Shown here: positions 47,819 through 60,482 of the stretch, in pieces
Layout of the letters: the number at the start of each line of letters is the position of its first letter
Position numbering within the stretch: position 1 is the first letter of the stretch
Assembly: GCF_004681965.1 (NCBI RefSeq)
Contig: NZ_SMLL01000004.1
Span: forward strand, 62,001 to 126,000
Length of the DNA stretch: 64,000 bases
Origin: Ramlibacter rhizophilus
GTDB lineage: Bacteria > Pseudomonadota > Gammaproteobacteria > Burkholderiales > Burkholderiaceae_C
Direction: 5' to 3'
The notes under the pieces: generated by a model
What the model saw: the letters and a program-made list of their open reading frames with translations, nothing else
The model's database searches: none
Told to the model about the DNA's origin: nothing
Made by a program: the position numbers and the translations under genes

Positions 47819-48607
47819 TCAAGTCCGCCTCTCCTCTGGCGACGCCTGTTCGGGATGCAGGGGCAGCCGGACAACGAATTCCGTTCCGCCCGCCTGCGGG
47901 GTGCGCACCTCGATCTCGCCCTGGTGCGCGCGGACCATGCCGGCCGTGATCCACAGCCCCAGGCCGAAACCGCCGCGATCGCGCGAGTGTGGCACCACCC
48001 GCTCGAACTTCTCGAAAATTCGCGCCCGCTGTGCCGGGTCGATGCCCGGTCCGCCGTCGGCCACGCTGAACCAGGCTGTGCCGCCGTCCTGCCCGCCCGC
48101 GCGCACCCGCACCGGCGAGCCCGCGCCATAGCGAAGTGCGTTGCTGACCAGGTTGGAGAGTATCTCCTCGACCATGCGCTCATCCCAGAGACCGACATGA
48201 TCGCCCTGCAGCTCGTATTCCAGAAGGGCGCCGTGGAAGGCCGCCTCGTCGGCGTAGGTTTCGACCACCGCCTCGACCACCTCACGCTGGCGCACTGGCG
48301 CCCGCACCGGCTCCAGCTCGCCGGAGGCGAGCCGGCTCACGTCCAGCAGCGCGCCGGCGCGGCGCACGTAGCGGTCCACGTTGCGCCGGGCGCGCCCGAC
48401 CTGCGCGATCAGCCGCGCATCGCCCAGTCGCTGGAGCTCGCGTTCCAGGACGGCCAGCTGCAGGCCCAGCGCATTCAAGGGCGAGCGCAGTTCGTGGGCC
48501 GCCACGGCCAGGAACTCGTCGCGGGCGCGAACCGCCGCTTCGGCCTGCGCCAGCCGGGCCGCCGAATCCGCACAGCGGGTGCAATCGGGCGGCTCGGGGA
48601 GCGTCAT
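47819..48607 (-). CDS. Soluble sensor histidine kinase (HisKA-HATPase)
   Basis: 262 aa without membrane segments. A short N-terminus with CTRC is followed by a dimerisation/phosphoacceptor helix with His38 (AAHELRSPLNALG) and a HATPase domain with N-box NLVSNALRYG, GGPGID and GFGLGLWI. It lacks any sensory domain, so input must come through partners. ATG overlaps the preceding receiver-kinase stop by four bases. Confidence 0.93.
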   Translation of the reverse strand: MTLPEPPDCTRCADSAARLAQAEAAVRARDEFLAVAAHELRSPLNALGLQLAVLERELQRLGDARLIAQVGRARRNVDRYVRRAGALLDVSRLASGELEPVRAPVRQREVVEAVVETYADEAAFHGALLEYELQGDHVGLWDERMVEEILSNLVSNALRYGAGSPVRVRAGGQDGGTAWFSVADGGPGIDPAQRARIFEKFERVVPHSRDRGGFGLGLWITAGMVRAHQGEIEVRTPQAGGTEFVVRLPLHPEQASPEERRT

Positions 48608-49743
48608 TCGCTGGCCTGTGTTGCTGCGTGGAGCGGCAGGCTGACCAGAAATTCCGCGCCCTGTCCCGGCTCGCTGCGCACGGAAATGCAGCCGCCGTGC
48701 GCCTGCACGATCTGCTGGCTGATGTACAGCCCCAGGCCGAGCCCCTGCACCGAGCCCGCCGAGGCGCTGCGCTCGAACTGGCCGAAGATGCGCTCCTGGT
48801 CGGCCGGCGCGATGCCCGGCCCCTGGTCCTTGACGCTGACGAGGCTGCGGCCGTCCTGGGCGCGCAGGCTCACGTGCACCGGGCGCCCACCTCCGTAGCG
48901 CAGGGCATTGGTCAGCAGGTTGGTGACCACCTGCCCCAGCCGGAGCTCATCGCCCACCATGGGAAGCTCCGGCGGCGCCTGTACGGCCAGCTCCGTGCCG
49001 GCACTGCGGGCCTGCTCGCCCATGGCTTCGACCGAGCGGAGGACCAGCCCGGCCAGGTCCATCTTCTCGGGTGTGATCGCCAGTCGGCCAGTGCGGATGC
49101 GCGAGACGTCCAGGATGTCGTCGAGCAGTCGGATCATGCTGTGGATCTGCCGCTCGTCGTTCTCCGTCATGGTGCGCAGCGCGGGCACGTCGGGTGGCTT
49201 GCCGCCGTCGATGAGGCGCTTGCGCAGCTGGACCTGGAGGTACAGCGTGTTGAGCGGGTTGCGCATCTCGTGCGAGACCATGGACATGAAGTCGTCGCGC
49301 ATGCGCACGGCGCGCTGCAGCTCGGCATGGGCCTGCACCAGGGCCTGGCGCTGGCGGAACAGGTCCACGAACACGGCCACCTTGCTGCGCACCATGTGGG
49401 CGTCCAGCGGCTTGTACAGGAAGTCCACCGCGCCGCTTTCGTAGCCGCGGAAGGCGTAGTTCAGCTCGCGGCCGGCCGCGGTGACGAAGACGATGGGGAT
49501 CTGGCGCGTGCGCTCGGTGCCCCGCATCAGCTCGGCCAGCTCGAAGCCGTTCATGCCCGGCATCTGCACATCCACCAGCGCGAGCGCGAACTCGTGTTCC
49601 AGCATGAGCGACAGCGCCTCGTCGCCCGAGCGCGCCAGGTGGATCTCGCGGCCGTCCGCGCGCAGCAGCGCCTGCAGGGCGACCAGGTTGCCTTCCAGGT
49701 CATCGACCAGCAGGATCTTCACGGGCGATGCGGAAGTCGTCAT
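48604..49743 (-). CDS. Receiver-histidine kinase fusion
   Basis: 379 aa: N-terminal receiver domain (LVDD, phosphoacceptor Asp58 in ALVDVQMPG, Lys111 in YKP), a linker helix, then HisKA with His158 (SMVSHEMRNPLN) and a HATPase domain (NLLTNALRYGG, DQGPGI, GLGLGLYIS). Placing the receiver upstream of the kinase suggests that phosphorylation from another kinase controls its activity. It overlaps cheB and the next kinase by four bases each. Confidence 0.94.
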   Translation of the reverse strand: MTTSASPVKILLVDDLEGNLVALQALLRADGREIHLARSGDEALSLMLEHEFALALVDVQMPGMNGFELAELMRGTERTRQIPIVFVTAAGRELNYAFRGYESGAVDFLYKPLDAHMVRSKVAVFVDLFRQRQALVQAHAELQRAVRMRDDFMSMVSHEMRNPLNTLYLQVQLRKRLIDGGKPPDVPALRTMTENDERQIHSMIRLLDDILDVSRIRTGRLAITPEKMDLAGLVLRSVEAMGEQARSAGTELAVQAPPELPMVGDELRLGQVVTNLLTNALRYGGGRPVHVSLRAQDGRSLVSVKDQGPGIAPADQERIFGQFERSASAGSVQGLGLGLYISQQIVQAHGGCISVRSEPGQGAEFLVSLPLHAATQASE

Positions 49744-50351
49744 GAGCGCATGAGGGTAGCAAGGAGTTCACGGATGCGGGACAGGGGCAGCACCAGATCG
49801 GCGCCGGCGCGGTCCAGGGCGGCCTGCGGCATGGCCGGGTGCTGGGCCTCGGCGGGGTCCTGGACCACGGCCAGGCCGCCGGCCGCGCGCACCCGGGCCA
49901 GCCCGCGGGCGCCGTCGTCGTTGGCGCCCGTGAGCAGCAGGGCCAGCAGGGCGGGACCAAAGGCCTCGGCGCAGGAGTCGAAGAGCGCGTCGATGGCCGG
50001 GCGCGAGTAGTTGATGGGCGCCTCGCAGCTGAGGGAGAAGCTGCGGTCCGGTTCGACCAGGAGGTGATAGTCGGCCGGGGCGAAGTAGAGCGTGCCGGCA
50101 GCCAGCCTTTCGCCCGGACGGGCCTCGGTCACCCGCAGGCGCAGCCGCGCGCCGAAGATCTCGGCCAGCTTGCTGTCGTGCCCGGTTGGCAGGTGCAGCA
50201 CGCAGACCAGGGGGACGGGCCCGCTGGCGGGCAGGTCCTCCAGTACCGTGAAGAGCGCGTCGATGCCGCCGGCCGAGGCGCCGATGGCCACGCAGCCGAG
50301 GCGGCGCCGAGCCAGCGCGGCGGCGATGTCGCTACGGCTGTCGCGGCTCAT
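49740..50351 (-). CDS. CheB-type protein-glutamate methylesterase without receiver domain
   Basis: 203 aa comprising only the CheB catalytic domain. The triad is visible as Ser26 (GASAGG), His53 (VLHLP) and Asp146 (TGANDDGA). Normal CheB has an N-terminal receiver that this protein lacks, so its control must differ. No methyl-accepting chemoreceptor is in the window. It overlaps cheR and the receiver-kinase gene by four bases each. Confidence 0.94.
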   Translation of the reverse strand: MSRDSRSDIAAALARRRLGCVAIGASAGGIDALFTVLEDLPASGPVPLVCVLHLPTGHDSKLAEIFGARLRLRVTEARPGERLAAGTLYFAPADYHLLVEPDRSFSLSCEAPINYSRPAIDALFDSCAEAFGPALLALLLTGANDDGARGLARVRAAGGLAVVQDPAEAQHPAMPQAALDRAGADLVLPLSRIRELLATLMRS

Positions 50352-51178
50352 GGTGCGGCTCCCGGCAGCTTGCGGAAGAGGCGTTCGCGCCTGGCGACCG
50401 GCTCGAAGTGGCCGGCCCAGGCCGAGAAGTCCAGCGTCTCCTTGGAGCCCAGGCCGAGGAAGCCGCGGTGCGCCAGCGACTCGTGGAAGAGGCCGATCGC
50501 ACGGTCCTGGAGCTTGCGGTTGAAGTAGATCAGCACGTTGCGGCAGGAGACCAGGTGCGTCTCGGCGAATACGCTGTCGGTGGCCAGGCTGTGGTCGGCG
50601 AAGGTGATGCTCTCGCGCAACTGGCGGTCGAACACGGCGCCGCCGTAGCCGGCCGTGTAGTAGCGCGAGAAGCTCTGCGTGCCGCCGGCGCGCTGGTAGT
50701 TCTGGGTGAACAGCTGCATGCTCTCGAGCGGGTAGATGCCCTTGCGGGCGCGCTCCAGCGAGGACTGGTTGATGTCGGTGGCATACACCATGGCGCGGTC
50801 CAGCAGGCCTTCCTCGCGCAGCAGGATGGCCAGCGAATACGCTTCCTCCCCGGTGCTGCAGCCGGCCACCCAGACCTTGATGGAGGGATAGGTGCGCAGC
50901 ACCGGCGCCACCTGCCCCCGCAGCGCCAGGAAGTAGGGAGGGTCGCGGAACATCTCGCTGACCGGCACGGTGAGGTACTGCAGCACCTGCGCGAAGGCGT
51001 CCGCGTCGTGCAGCACGCGGTCCTGCAGGGCCGAGATGGTCGGCAAGCCCATCTGTTCGCGGGCATGCTGGACACGCCGGTGCAGCGAGGCCAGCGAGTA
51101 GTCGCGGAAGTCATGGCCCCAGCGCAGGTAGATGGCGTCCACCAGCAGGCGCACCTCGATGTCAGTCAGGCTGGGCAC
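50348..51178 (-). CDS. CheR-type protein-glutamate methyltransferase
   Basis: 276 aa. N-terminal CheR helical domain and a SAM-binding Rossmann domain with VWVAGCSTGEEAYSLAI, ATDINQSSLERARKGIY and CRNVLIYFN. It is expected to methylate glutamates, classically on chemoreceptors. GTG start at 51178 with GGAG five bases upstream; the longer open frame above it is not favoured. It follows the hybrid kinase gene by 37 bases. Confidence 0.93.
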   Translation of the reverse strand: MPSLTDIEVRLLVDAIYLRWGHDFRDYSLASLHRRVQHAREQMGLPTISALQDRVLHDADAFAQVLQYLTVPVSEMFRDPPYFLALRGQVAPVLRTYPSIKVWVAGCSTGEEAYSLAILLREEGLLDRAMVYATDINQSSLERARKGIYPLESMQLFTQNYQRAGGTQSFSRYYTAGYGGAVFDRQLRESITFADHSLATDSVFAETHLVSCRNVLIYFNRKLQDRAIGLFHESLAHRGFLGLGSKETLDFSAWAGHFEPVARRERLFRKLPGAAP

Positions 51179-51215
51179 GCGTGCTCCGGACGGTCGTGCG
51201 ACGCTGCGCGAGAGG

Positions 51216-54680
<3,465 letters not shown>

Positions 54681-54769
54681 TGGGTGAGCGGTGCCTGAGC
54701 AACAGGGTAGTGTGCCGCAAAGGACAGCTCATCAATTCCCGCGCAACCCGCGGTGCGACAATCCCGGCC

Positions 54770-55684
54770 ATGAGCGCCGTCTGGATCGACCCCCCCACTT
54801 CCGCCCCGCGCGACGCCAGGATCGAGCGCGAGACGCACAAGCTGGAAAAGCGCCTGTGCCGCCTCATGGGCCAGGCCATCGCGGACTACAACATGGTCGA
54901 AGAGGGCGACCGGGTGATGTGCTGCCTGTCCGGCGGCAAGGACAGCTATGCGATGCTGGACATCCTGCTGAAGCTCCAGCAGCGCGCGCCGGTAAGCTTC
55001 GAGGTCGTGGCGGTCAACCTCGACCAGAAGCAGCCGGGCTTTCCGGCACACGTGCTGCCCGAGTACCTGTCCGCACTGGGCATTCCCTTCCACATCGAGA
55101 ACCAGGACACGTACTCGATCGTCAAGGACAAGATCCCCGAAGGCAAGACCATGTGCAGCCTGTGCTCGCGGCTGCGCCGGGGCATCCTGTACCGCGTCGC
55201 CGGCGAGCTGGGCGCCACCAAGATCGCGCTGGGTCACCACCGCGACGACATCCTGCAGACCCTGTTCCTCAACATGTTCTTCGGGGGCAAGCTCAAGGGC
55301 ATGCCGCCCAAGCTCGTGAGCGACGACGGGCGCAACGTGGTGATCCGGCCGCTGGCCTACGTGGCCGAGAAGGACCTGGTGCGCTGGGCCGCGCACCGCC
55401 AGTTCCCCATCATTCCCTGCACCCTCTGCGGCAGCCAGGAGAACCTGCAGCGCAAGCAGGTGGCGGCCATGCTGCAGGACTGGGAGCGCAAGCACCCCGG
55501 GCGGCTGGAGAACATGTTCTCTGCTTTACAAAATGTCGTGCCTTCCCATCTGGCCGACACCGCACACTACGATTTCAAGGGCCTCCAACCGACGGGCGTG
55601 CCCTGCACGGACGGCGACAAGGCCTTCGATGCCGAGGCTTTCGAGGCGTCGGGGCTGCCGGGCCTGCAGGTCGTGCGCCTCTGA
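54770..55684 (+). CDS. ttcA: tRNA 2-thiocytidine(32) synthetase TtcA
   Basis: 304 aa. PP-loop ATP pyrophosphatase motif [10 protein letters not shown] and two CxxC pairs (CSLC and CTLC) that bind the iron-sulfur cluster. TtcA thiolates C32 of selected tRNAs. ATG at 54770 has no Shine-Dalgarno; GACAAT lies seven bases upstream. It is divergent from the hybrid kinase across 89 bp. Confidence 0.96.
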   Translation: MSAVWIDPPTSAPRDARIERETHKLEKRLCRLMGQAIADYNMVEEGDRVMCCLSGGKDSYAMLDILLKLQQRAPVSFEVVAVNLDQKQPGFPAHVLPEYLSALGIPFHIENQDTYSIVKDKIPEGKTMCSLCSRLRRGILYRVAGELGATKIALGHHRDDILQTLFLNMFFGGKLKGMPPKLVSDDGRNVVIRPLAYVAEKDLVRWAAHRQFPIIPCTLCGSQENLQRKQVAAMLQDWERKHPGRLENMFSALQNVVPSHLADTAHYDFKGLQPTGVPCTDGDKAFDAEAFEASGLPGLQVVRL

Positions 55685-55727
55685 AGCGCCTCCGTCGGGG
55701 CGGCTCGCCTCACAGGGAGCCAAGTTC

Positions 55728-56369
55728 ATGAAACGTTCGCTGATGCGATGGGGCGGCGTGGTGTTGCTGCTGGCGTCCGCGCTGCTGTCGGGCTGCGCGG
55801 TGGGCTATCGGCTCGACAACGCGGTGCAGTCCTTCTCCAGCCTGCAGGCACTGCCACCGAGCCCGACCTATCGATTCGAATGGCTGCCCTCGCAGCGGGG
55901 CCGGCCCGAGCAGGTGGCGCTGGAATCCTTCGCCGACCAGGCGCTCTTCCAGGCGGGCCTGCGCCGCGACGATGCCTCGCCGCGCTATGCGGTGCAGCTG
56001 GATGCCAGCACGCAGCGCATGCTCTCGCCCTGGGCCGACCCCTGGCTCGGCTGGGGCGGCGGCTGGCACCCCGGCTGGGGCGTGGGGCTGGGCACCGGCT
56101 ACAACCGCGGCCTGGCGCTGGGCCTGGGGATCGGCGGGCCGTTCTTCCCGCGCAACGACCAGATCTGGTACCACCGCGAGGTCCGCGTGCTGCTGCGGGA
56201 CCTGCAGACCAACCAGGTGGTGTACGAGACCCGCGCGATAAACGACGGCCCCTGGCTCGACAGCGCGTCGGTGTTCCCGGCAATGTTCACGGCCGCCCTG
56301 CAGGGCTTTCCCACGCCGCCGCCAGGCGTGCGGCGCGTGGACATCCAGGTCGGCGGCAAGCAGGGCTGA
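55728..56369 (+). CDS. DUF4136 domain lipoprotein
   Basis: 213 aa. Signal peptide with lipobox LLSGC (Cys22), then a DUF4136-like domain including YRFEWLPSQRG, LRRDDASPRYAVQLDA, a Gly/Trp-rich loop and VYETRA. Function unknown; such proteins are outer-membrane or periplasmic lipoproteins. AGGGAG lies seven bases upstream of the ATG. Confidence 0.88.
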   Translation: MKRSLMRWGGVVLLLASALLSGCAVGYRLDNAVQSFSSLQALPPSPTYRFEWLPSQRGRPEQVALESFADQALFQAGLRRDDASPRYAVQLDASTQRMLSPWADPWLGWGGGWHPGWGVGLGTGYNRGLALGLGIGGPFFPRNDQIWYHREVRVLLRDLQTNQVVYETRAINDGPWLDSASVFPAMFTAALQGFPTPPPGVRRVDIQVGGKQG

Positions 56370-56407
56370 GCGGGGCACTGCGGCGCGCCTGCCTAGAATG
56401 CACGGCC

Positions 56408-57049
56408 ATGGAAGCGACGCGCATCATTGCCGTGCGGCACGGCGAGACCACATGGAACGTGGACGCGCGGATCCAGGGCCAGCTCGACATCGCCCTCAAC
56501 GACCGCGGCCACTGGCAGGCGCAGCGCGTGGGCCGTGCCCTGGCGGAGGAGCCCATCGCGGCGGTCTATTCGAGTGACCTGCGGCGGGCCTGGCACACGG
56601 CCGAGGCCATCGGGCGCGCCGCGGGGGTGGCCGTCATGCCGGACCCGGGGCTGCGCGAGCGGCACTTCGGCCTCTTCGAGGGCAAGACCTTCCCTGAGAT
56701 CGAGGCCGCCTGGCCGGAGCACGCGAAGTTGTGGCGCCGCCGCGTGCCCGACTGGTCGCCGCCGGAAGGCGGGGAGTCGCTGCTGGTGCTGCGCGAGCGG
56801 GTGCAGTCCACGGTCGGCCGCATCGCGGCGCGGCACGCGGGCGAGCAGATCGTGCTGGTGGCCCACGGCGGCGTGCTCGACGCGCTGTACCGCGTCGCCA
56901 CCGGGCAGGCGGTCGATTCGCCCCGCACCTGGGAGCTCCTGAACGGCGCCATCAACCGCCTGCTCTGGTCCGCCGGGGGCCTGAGCGTGGTGGGCTGGTC
57001 CGATACCCTGCACCTGGAACACGACGCGATCGATGAGAACAAGCTATGA
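56408..57049 (+). CDS. Histidine phosphatase family protein (GpmB/CobC-like)
   Basis: 213 aa. RHGETTWN supplies the phosphorylated histidine, with SSDLRRAWHTAEAI, LRERHFGLFEG and VAHGG completing the branch-2 phosphoglycerate mutase-like active site. The substrate is uncertain: relatives act on phosphoglycerate, alpha-ribazole phosphate or other phosphoesters. ATG at 56408 has TAGAAT eight bases upstream and no Shine-Dalgarno. Its end overlaps the next gene by 17 bases. Confidence 0.9.
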   Translation: MEATRIIAVRHGETTWNVDARIQGQLDIALNDRGHWQAQRVGRALAEEPIAAVYSSDLRRAWHTAEAIGRAAGVAVMPDPGLRERHFGLFEGKTFPEIEAAWPEHAKLWRRRVPDWSPPEGGESLLVLRERVQSTVGRIAARHAGEQIVLVAHGGVLDALYRVATGQAVDSPRTWELLNGAINRLLWSAGGLSVVGWSDTLHLEHDAIDENKL

Positions 57050-58196
57050 GCAGCTGAAGAAGCTGGTGGGGCAGGGCGTGGACGCCATCGACACGCCGGC
57101 GGCGGTGGTGGACCTCGATGCCATGCAGCGCAATCTCAATCGCATGGCCGAATTCGCGCGCAAGCACGCAATCCGCTGGCGTCCCCACGCCAAGATGCAC
57201 AAGAGCGTGGCCATCGCCCGGCTGCAACTGCAGGCCGGGGCCTGCGGTGTCTGCGTGCAGAAGACGGCCGAAGCCGAGGTGATGGCAGCAGGCGGCATCA
57301 CCGACATCTTCATCAGCAACGAGGTGATCGCACCGCACAAGCTCGCGCGGGTGGCGCTGCTGGCGCATCGGCTCGCGGCCGATGGCGGCCAGCTCGCCAT
57401 CGCGGTGGACAGCGCCGAGGGCATCCGCCGCCTGGCCGAGGCCATGAACGCGGCGCGCGCGGACACCGGGGTCGCGGCGGTGATCGACGTGTTCGTCGAG
57501 CTGGATGTCGGTCAGCACCGCTGCGGCGTCGCGCCGGGCACCGCTGCCGTGGGCCTGGTGCACGAGATCCGCCGCCACCCGGCGCTGCGCTTCGCCGGCC
57601 TGCAGGCCTACCACGGCGGGGCGCAGCACCTGCGGGGGGCGCGCGAGCGGCGCGAGGCCATCGGCCTGGCTGCCGGCGCGGTGCAGGCGACACGCGCCGT
57701 GCTGGCCGCCGAGGGCATCGCCGTGCCCCTGGTCACCGGCGCGGGCACCGGGACCCTGGTGTGCGAGGCCGCGAGCGGGGAATGGGGCGAGCTGCAGGCG
57801 GGCTCGTTCCTGTTCATGGACGCCGACTACGCCGCCAACGAGCGCGATCCCGCGCAGCCGGCCTTCGAGCCGGCGCTCTTCGTGCGCACGCAGGTCATCA
57901 GCGTCTCGGCCACGCACGCGGTCTGCGACGCGGGCCACAAGGCCCATGCGATCGAGTCGGGCCTGCCGCGCGTGCACGGAGCGCCGGAGGGCTTGGGTTT
58001 TTTCAACGGCGGCGACGAGCACGGCATCCTGCGCGGCCCCACCTTGCCCCAGCTGGGCGAGTGCCTGTGGCTGGTGCCGGGTCACTGCGATCCGACCGTC
58101 AACCTGCACGAGCACCTGATCGGCGTTGCCGGCGGGCTGAAGGGCGGCGTGATCGATCGCATCCTGCGCGTGGATGCGCGCGGCGCGCTGACCTGA
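57033..58196 (+). CDS. DSD1 family PLP-dependent enzyme (D-threonine aldolase / D-serine dehydratase-like)
   Basis: 387 aa. N-terminal alanine-racemase-like PLP barrel with the Schiff-base lysine in RWRPHAKMHKS (likely Lys54), and a C-terminal domain with the metal-binding pair in VPGHCDPTVN. Family members cleave D-threonine or dehydrate D-serine or D-threo-3-hydroxyaspartate using PLP and a divalent metal; the substrate here is not resolved. The ATG lies 17 bases inside the upstream phosphatase gene. Followed by the convergent LysR gene. Confidence 0.9.
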   Translation: MRTSYEQLKKLVGQGVDAIDTPAAVVDLDAMQRNLNRMAEFARKHAIRWRPHAKMHKSVAIARLQLQAGACGVCVQKTAEAEVMAAGGITDIFISNEVIAPHKLARVALLAHRLAADGGQLAIAVDSAEGIRRLAEAMNAARADTGVAAVIDVFVELDVGQHRCGVAPGTAAVGLVHEIRRHPALRFAGLQAYHGGAQHLRGARERREAIGLAAGAVQATRAVLAAEGIAVPLVTGAGTGTLVCEAASGEWGELQAGSFLFMDADYAANERDPAQPAFEPALFVRTQVISVSATHAVCDAGHKAHAIESGLPRVHGAPEGLGFFNGGDEHGILRGPTLPQLGECLWLVPGHCDPTVNLHEHLIGVAGGLKGGVIDRILRVDARGALT

Positions 58197-58246
58197 ACGC
58201 CGCGGGCGCTCGGAAGGCGCCGTACCGCGCCGCACAGCAGCTTCGT

Positions 58247-59230
58247 TCAGTCGATGTCGTCCACCGTGTCGGGGTCGGGCACCTCGCCGGTGGCTTCGCG
58301 CGTGAGCCGTGATTCGGCGAGCAGCCAGTCGCGGAAGGCCCGGATCTCGGGCCGCTGGTCGCTGCGCGGGCCCAGGATCAGCCAGTAGGCCATGGGCGAA
58401 TTCATGCGCAGCCCGGGCAGCGGCTCGACCAGGTCGCCGGTGGACAGGCTCTCGGCCACCATGGGCAGCCGGGCCAGCACCACGCCCTGGCCGGTCAGCG
58501 CGGCCTGCACCATCTGGTAGGCGTAGTTGAAGTAGAGCCAGCGCTTGGGCTGCAGGCGCGCGAGCTGCTGCTCCTCGAACCAGCGCCGCCAGGTGAGCCA
58601 CTGCAGGTGCGTGCGGTGCGCATCGCCGGCTTCGATCAGCGCGTGCTGCGCCAGGTCGCCCGGCTGCTTCAGTGGCGGGCCGCTCTTGAGCAGCCAGGGG
58701 CTGGCCACCGGCGTGAGCTGCTCGCCGAAGAGGCGCAGCGCCTGCGCCGGCATGGTGGCGCGCGGCCCGTAGCGCAGGGCCAGGTCCACGTCGGCCATCT
58801 CGAGGTCCACCGCCAGGTCGCTCGCGTCGATGCGGATGTCGATGTCGGGGTGCTCGCGCTGGAACTGCTCCAGCCGGGGGATCAGCCACATGGACGCAAA
58901 AGAGGCGAAGGTGGTGAGTGAGACGCTCTTTCGCCCCGCGCTCTGGCGGATCTGGCGCACCGCGCCGTCGATGCGCGGCAGGCTTTGCGAGACGGCCAGC
59001 AGCAGCTGCGCGCCCGCGCTGGTCAGCTCCACCGCCCGCGTGTGGCGCAGGAACAGGCTCGTGCCCACCTCGTCCTCCAGGGCCTGGATCTGCCGGCTCA
59101 CGGCCGACTGGGTCAGGGCCATCTCCTCGGCGGCGGCGCGGAAGTTCAGGTGCCGCGCCACCGCTTCGAAGGCGCGCAGGTGGCCCGCCGCGATCGGCCG
59201 GGTGCGCAGGTGGGTCTGGGAATGCTGCAT
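58247..59230 (-). CDS. LysR family regulator, GcvA-like
   Basis: 327 aa. N-terminal winged helix-turn-helix (HLRAFEAVARHLNFRAAAEEMALTQSAVSRQI split around residues 17-50) and a GcvA-type PBP2 effector domain (SLTTFASFASMWLIPRL, DLEMADVDLALRYG). ATG at 59230. It is divergent from a DUF2917 gene, a pairing common in Burkholderiales. The perfect palindrome at 59253-59278 lies between the two starts and is the likely binding site. It converges with the DSD1-type gene, which it might control, but this is not shown by the sequence. Confidence 0.93.
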   Translation of the reverse strand: MQHSQTHLRTRPIAAGHLRAFEAVARHLNFRAAAEEMALTQSAVSRQIQALEDEVGTSLFLRHTRAVELTSAGAQLLLAVSQSLPRIDGAVRQIRQSAGRKSVSLTTFASFASMWLIPRLEQFQREHPDIDIRIDASDLAVDLEMADVDLALRYGPRATMPAQALRLFGEQLTPVASPWLLKSGPPLKQPGDLAQHALIEAGDAHRTHLQWLTWRRWFEEQQLARLQPKRWLYFNYAYQMVQAALTGQGVVLARLPMVAESLSTGDLVEPLPGLRMNSPMAYWLILGPRSDQRPEIRAFRDWLLAESRLTREATGEVPDPDTVDDID

Positions 59231-59252
59231 GCGTGGATTGATGCGGTGAACG

Positions 59253-59278
59253 AATGAATAGCCTAGCTGCTATTCATT
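59253..59278. promoter_or_regulatory. Perfect 10-bp inverted repeat, probable LysR binding site
   Basis: AATGAATAGC, six-base spacer CTAGCT, GCTATTCATT. It is A/T-rich against the surrounding 70% GC, lies 23 bases from the LysR start and 60 bases before the DUF2917 start, and the size and symmetry fit a LysR operator. Confidence 0.75.
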
Positions 59279-59337
59279 GGACTGCCAAGGCCAGGGCGCC
59301 CATCATGCAGGGCCGAACTTCCCCGCAGGAGCCTGCC

Positions 59338-59856
59338 ATGAACCCCGCAAGTTTCCTTTCCGCGCATCAATCCAGCGCCTGCCCCGGCGCCTGGAAGCTG
59401 CCCGCCCGCCAGGCCATGAGCCTGCGCCCGCGCGCGCACGGCGTCCTGCGGGTGCGTCAAGGCAAGGTCTGGCTCACCTTGGGCGGCCCGGCCGGCGCGG
59501 CGCCCGACGAGCGGGCGGACCACGTGCTGGAGGCCGGCGAGCAGATCATGGTGCGGGCCTGGCGCCACGTGGTGCTGGAGGCCTGGCGCGGGCAGGAGGT
59601 CTTCTTCGACTGGGAGCCCTTGCCGCAGGCGGCGCCGCAGCCCGCCGCCGCCGCCGTGCTGGAGCCGCTGCGGGAACTGCGCGCGGCGGCGGGCCTCGCG
59701 GCCGCGGCCTTCGGCCGCCTGGTCGCCGGTCTCGCCCGGCTTGGCTGGGAGGTGCTGGGCGGCCGCCATAATGCGGCGGCCTTCCCGCCCCCTGCTTCAT
59801 GGCCCGCCCCAAGTCCCAGCTCCACGACCTCAAGCGCGACGAGATCCTGGACGTAG
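59338..59856 (+). CDS. DUF2917 domain protein
   Basis: 172 aa from ATG at 59338, which has CAGGAG seven bases upstream. The DUF2917 core is a small beta domain (about residues 18-80): WKLPARQAMSLRPRAHGVLRV, GKVWLTLGGP, DHVLEAGEQIMV and WRGQEVFFDWEPL. The C-terminal part is Ala/Pro-rich. The frame runs 58 bases into the tetR gene, so its real end overlaps another coding region, which is unusual here. Function unknown. Confidence 0.8.
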   Translation: MNPASFLSAHQSSACPGAWKLPARQAMSLRPRAHGVLRVRQGKVWLTLGGPAGAAPDERADHVLEAGEQIMVRAWRHVVLEAWRGQEVFFDWEPLPQAAPQPAAAAVLEPLRELRAAAGLAAAAFGRLVAGLARLGWEVLGGRHNAAAFPPPASWPAPSPSSTTSSATRSWT

Positions 59857-60425
59857 CCGCGCAGTGCTTCGCCGAGCGAAGCTATGCCGCCGCGAGCATG
59901 AACGACATCGCGGCGGCCTGCGGCACCTCCAAGGCGCGCCTGTACCACTACTACGAGGGCAAGGAGGCGATCCTGTTCGACCTCCTGGACCGCTACACCC
60001 AGCGCCTGCTCGCGCTGATCGGCCAGACCGAAGCGACCGCGCAGCGGCGTGACCTGGACGACCGGGCGGCGCTGCACGAACTGGTGCGCGGCTTCCTGGA
60101 GGAGTACGAGACCTCCGCCACGCGTCATGTCGCGCTGCTGCACGACACCAAGTTCCTCGGCGAGGCGCAACGCCAGCTCATCATGGACCGCCAGCGCGAC
60201 GTGGTGGCGGCCTTCACCCGCTTCCTGCGCAGGGCCTATCCGGAGCGCTTCGACGCGCGCAACCAGACGGCCCTCACCATGATGGTCTTCGGCATGATCA
60301 ACTGGACCTTCACCTGGCTGCGCCCGGGTGGGCCGCTGAGCTATGCCGACTTTGCCGAGCAGGTCGTGCAGGTGCTCGACCACGGCATGAACGGGGCGAT
60401 GCCCGGTTCAACAATGCGTAACTGA
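59799..60425 (+). CDS. TetR family transcriptional regulator
   Basis: 208 aa. N-terminal helix-turn-helix RDEILDVAAQCFAERSYAAASMNDIAAACGTSKARLYHYYEGKEAIL (core SKARLYHYYEGKEAI) and a variable ligand domain. It overlaps the DUF2917 frame by 58 bases. A 16-bp palindrome spans its stop codon, just before the metallo-beta-lactamase gene that it probably represses. Confidence 0.93.
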   Translation: MARPKSQLHDLKRDEILDVAAQCFAERSYAAASMNDIAAACGTSKARLYHYYEGKEAILFDLLDRYTQRLLALIGQTEATAQRRDLDDRAALHELVRGFLEEYETSATRHVALLHDTKFLGEAQRQLIMDRQRDVVAAFTRFLRRAYPERFDARNQTALTMMVFGMINWTFTWLRPGGPLSYADFAEQVVQVLDHGMNGAMPGSTMRN

Positions 60426-60431
60426 TTACGC
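60416..60431. promoter_or_regulatory. Palindromic operator candidate between tetR and the MBL gene
   Basis: GCGTAA-CTGA-TTACGC overlaps the tetR stop codon (60423-60425). A -10-like TAAAAT (60437-60442) follows at once, then GAGGAGACACG before the MBL ATG. The position fits TetR repression of the downstream gene. Confidence 0.6.
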
Positions 60432-60482
60432 TTAGGTAAAATCCCGTCCATCTCGCGCCGCCGGCGCCTCCGAGGAGACACG

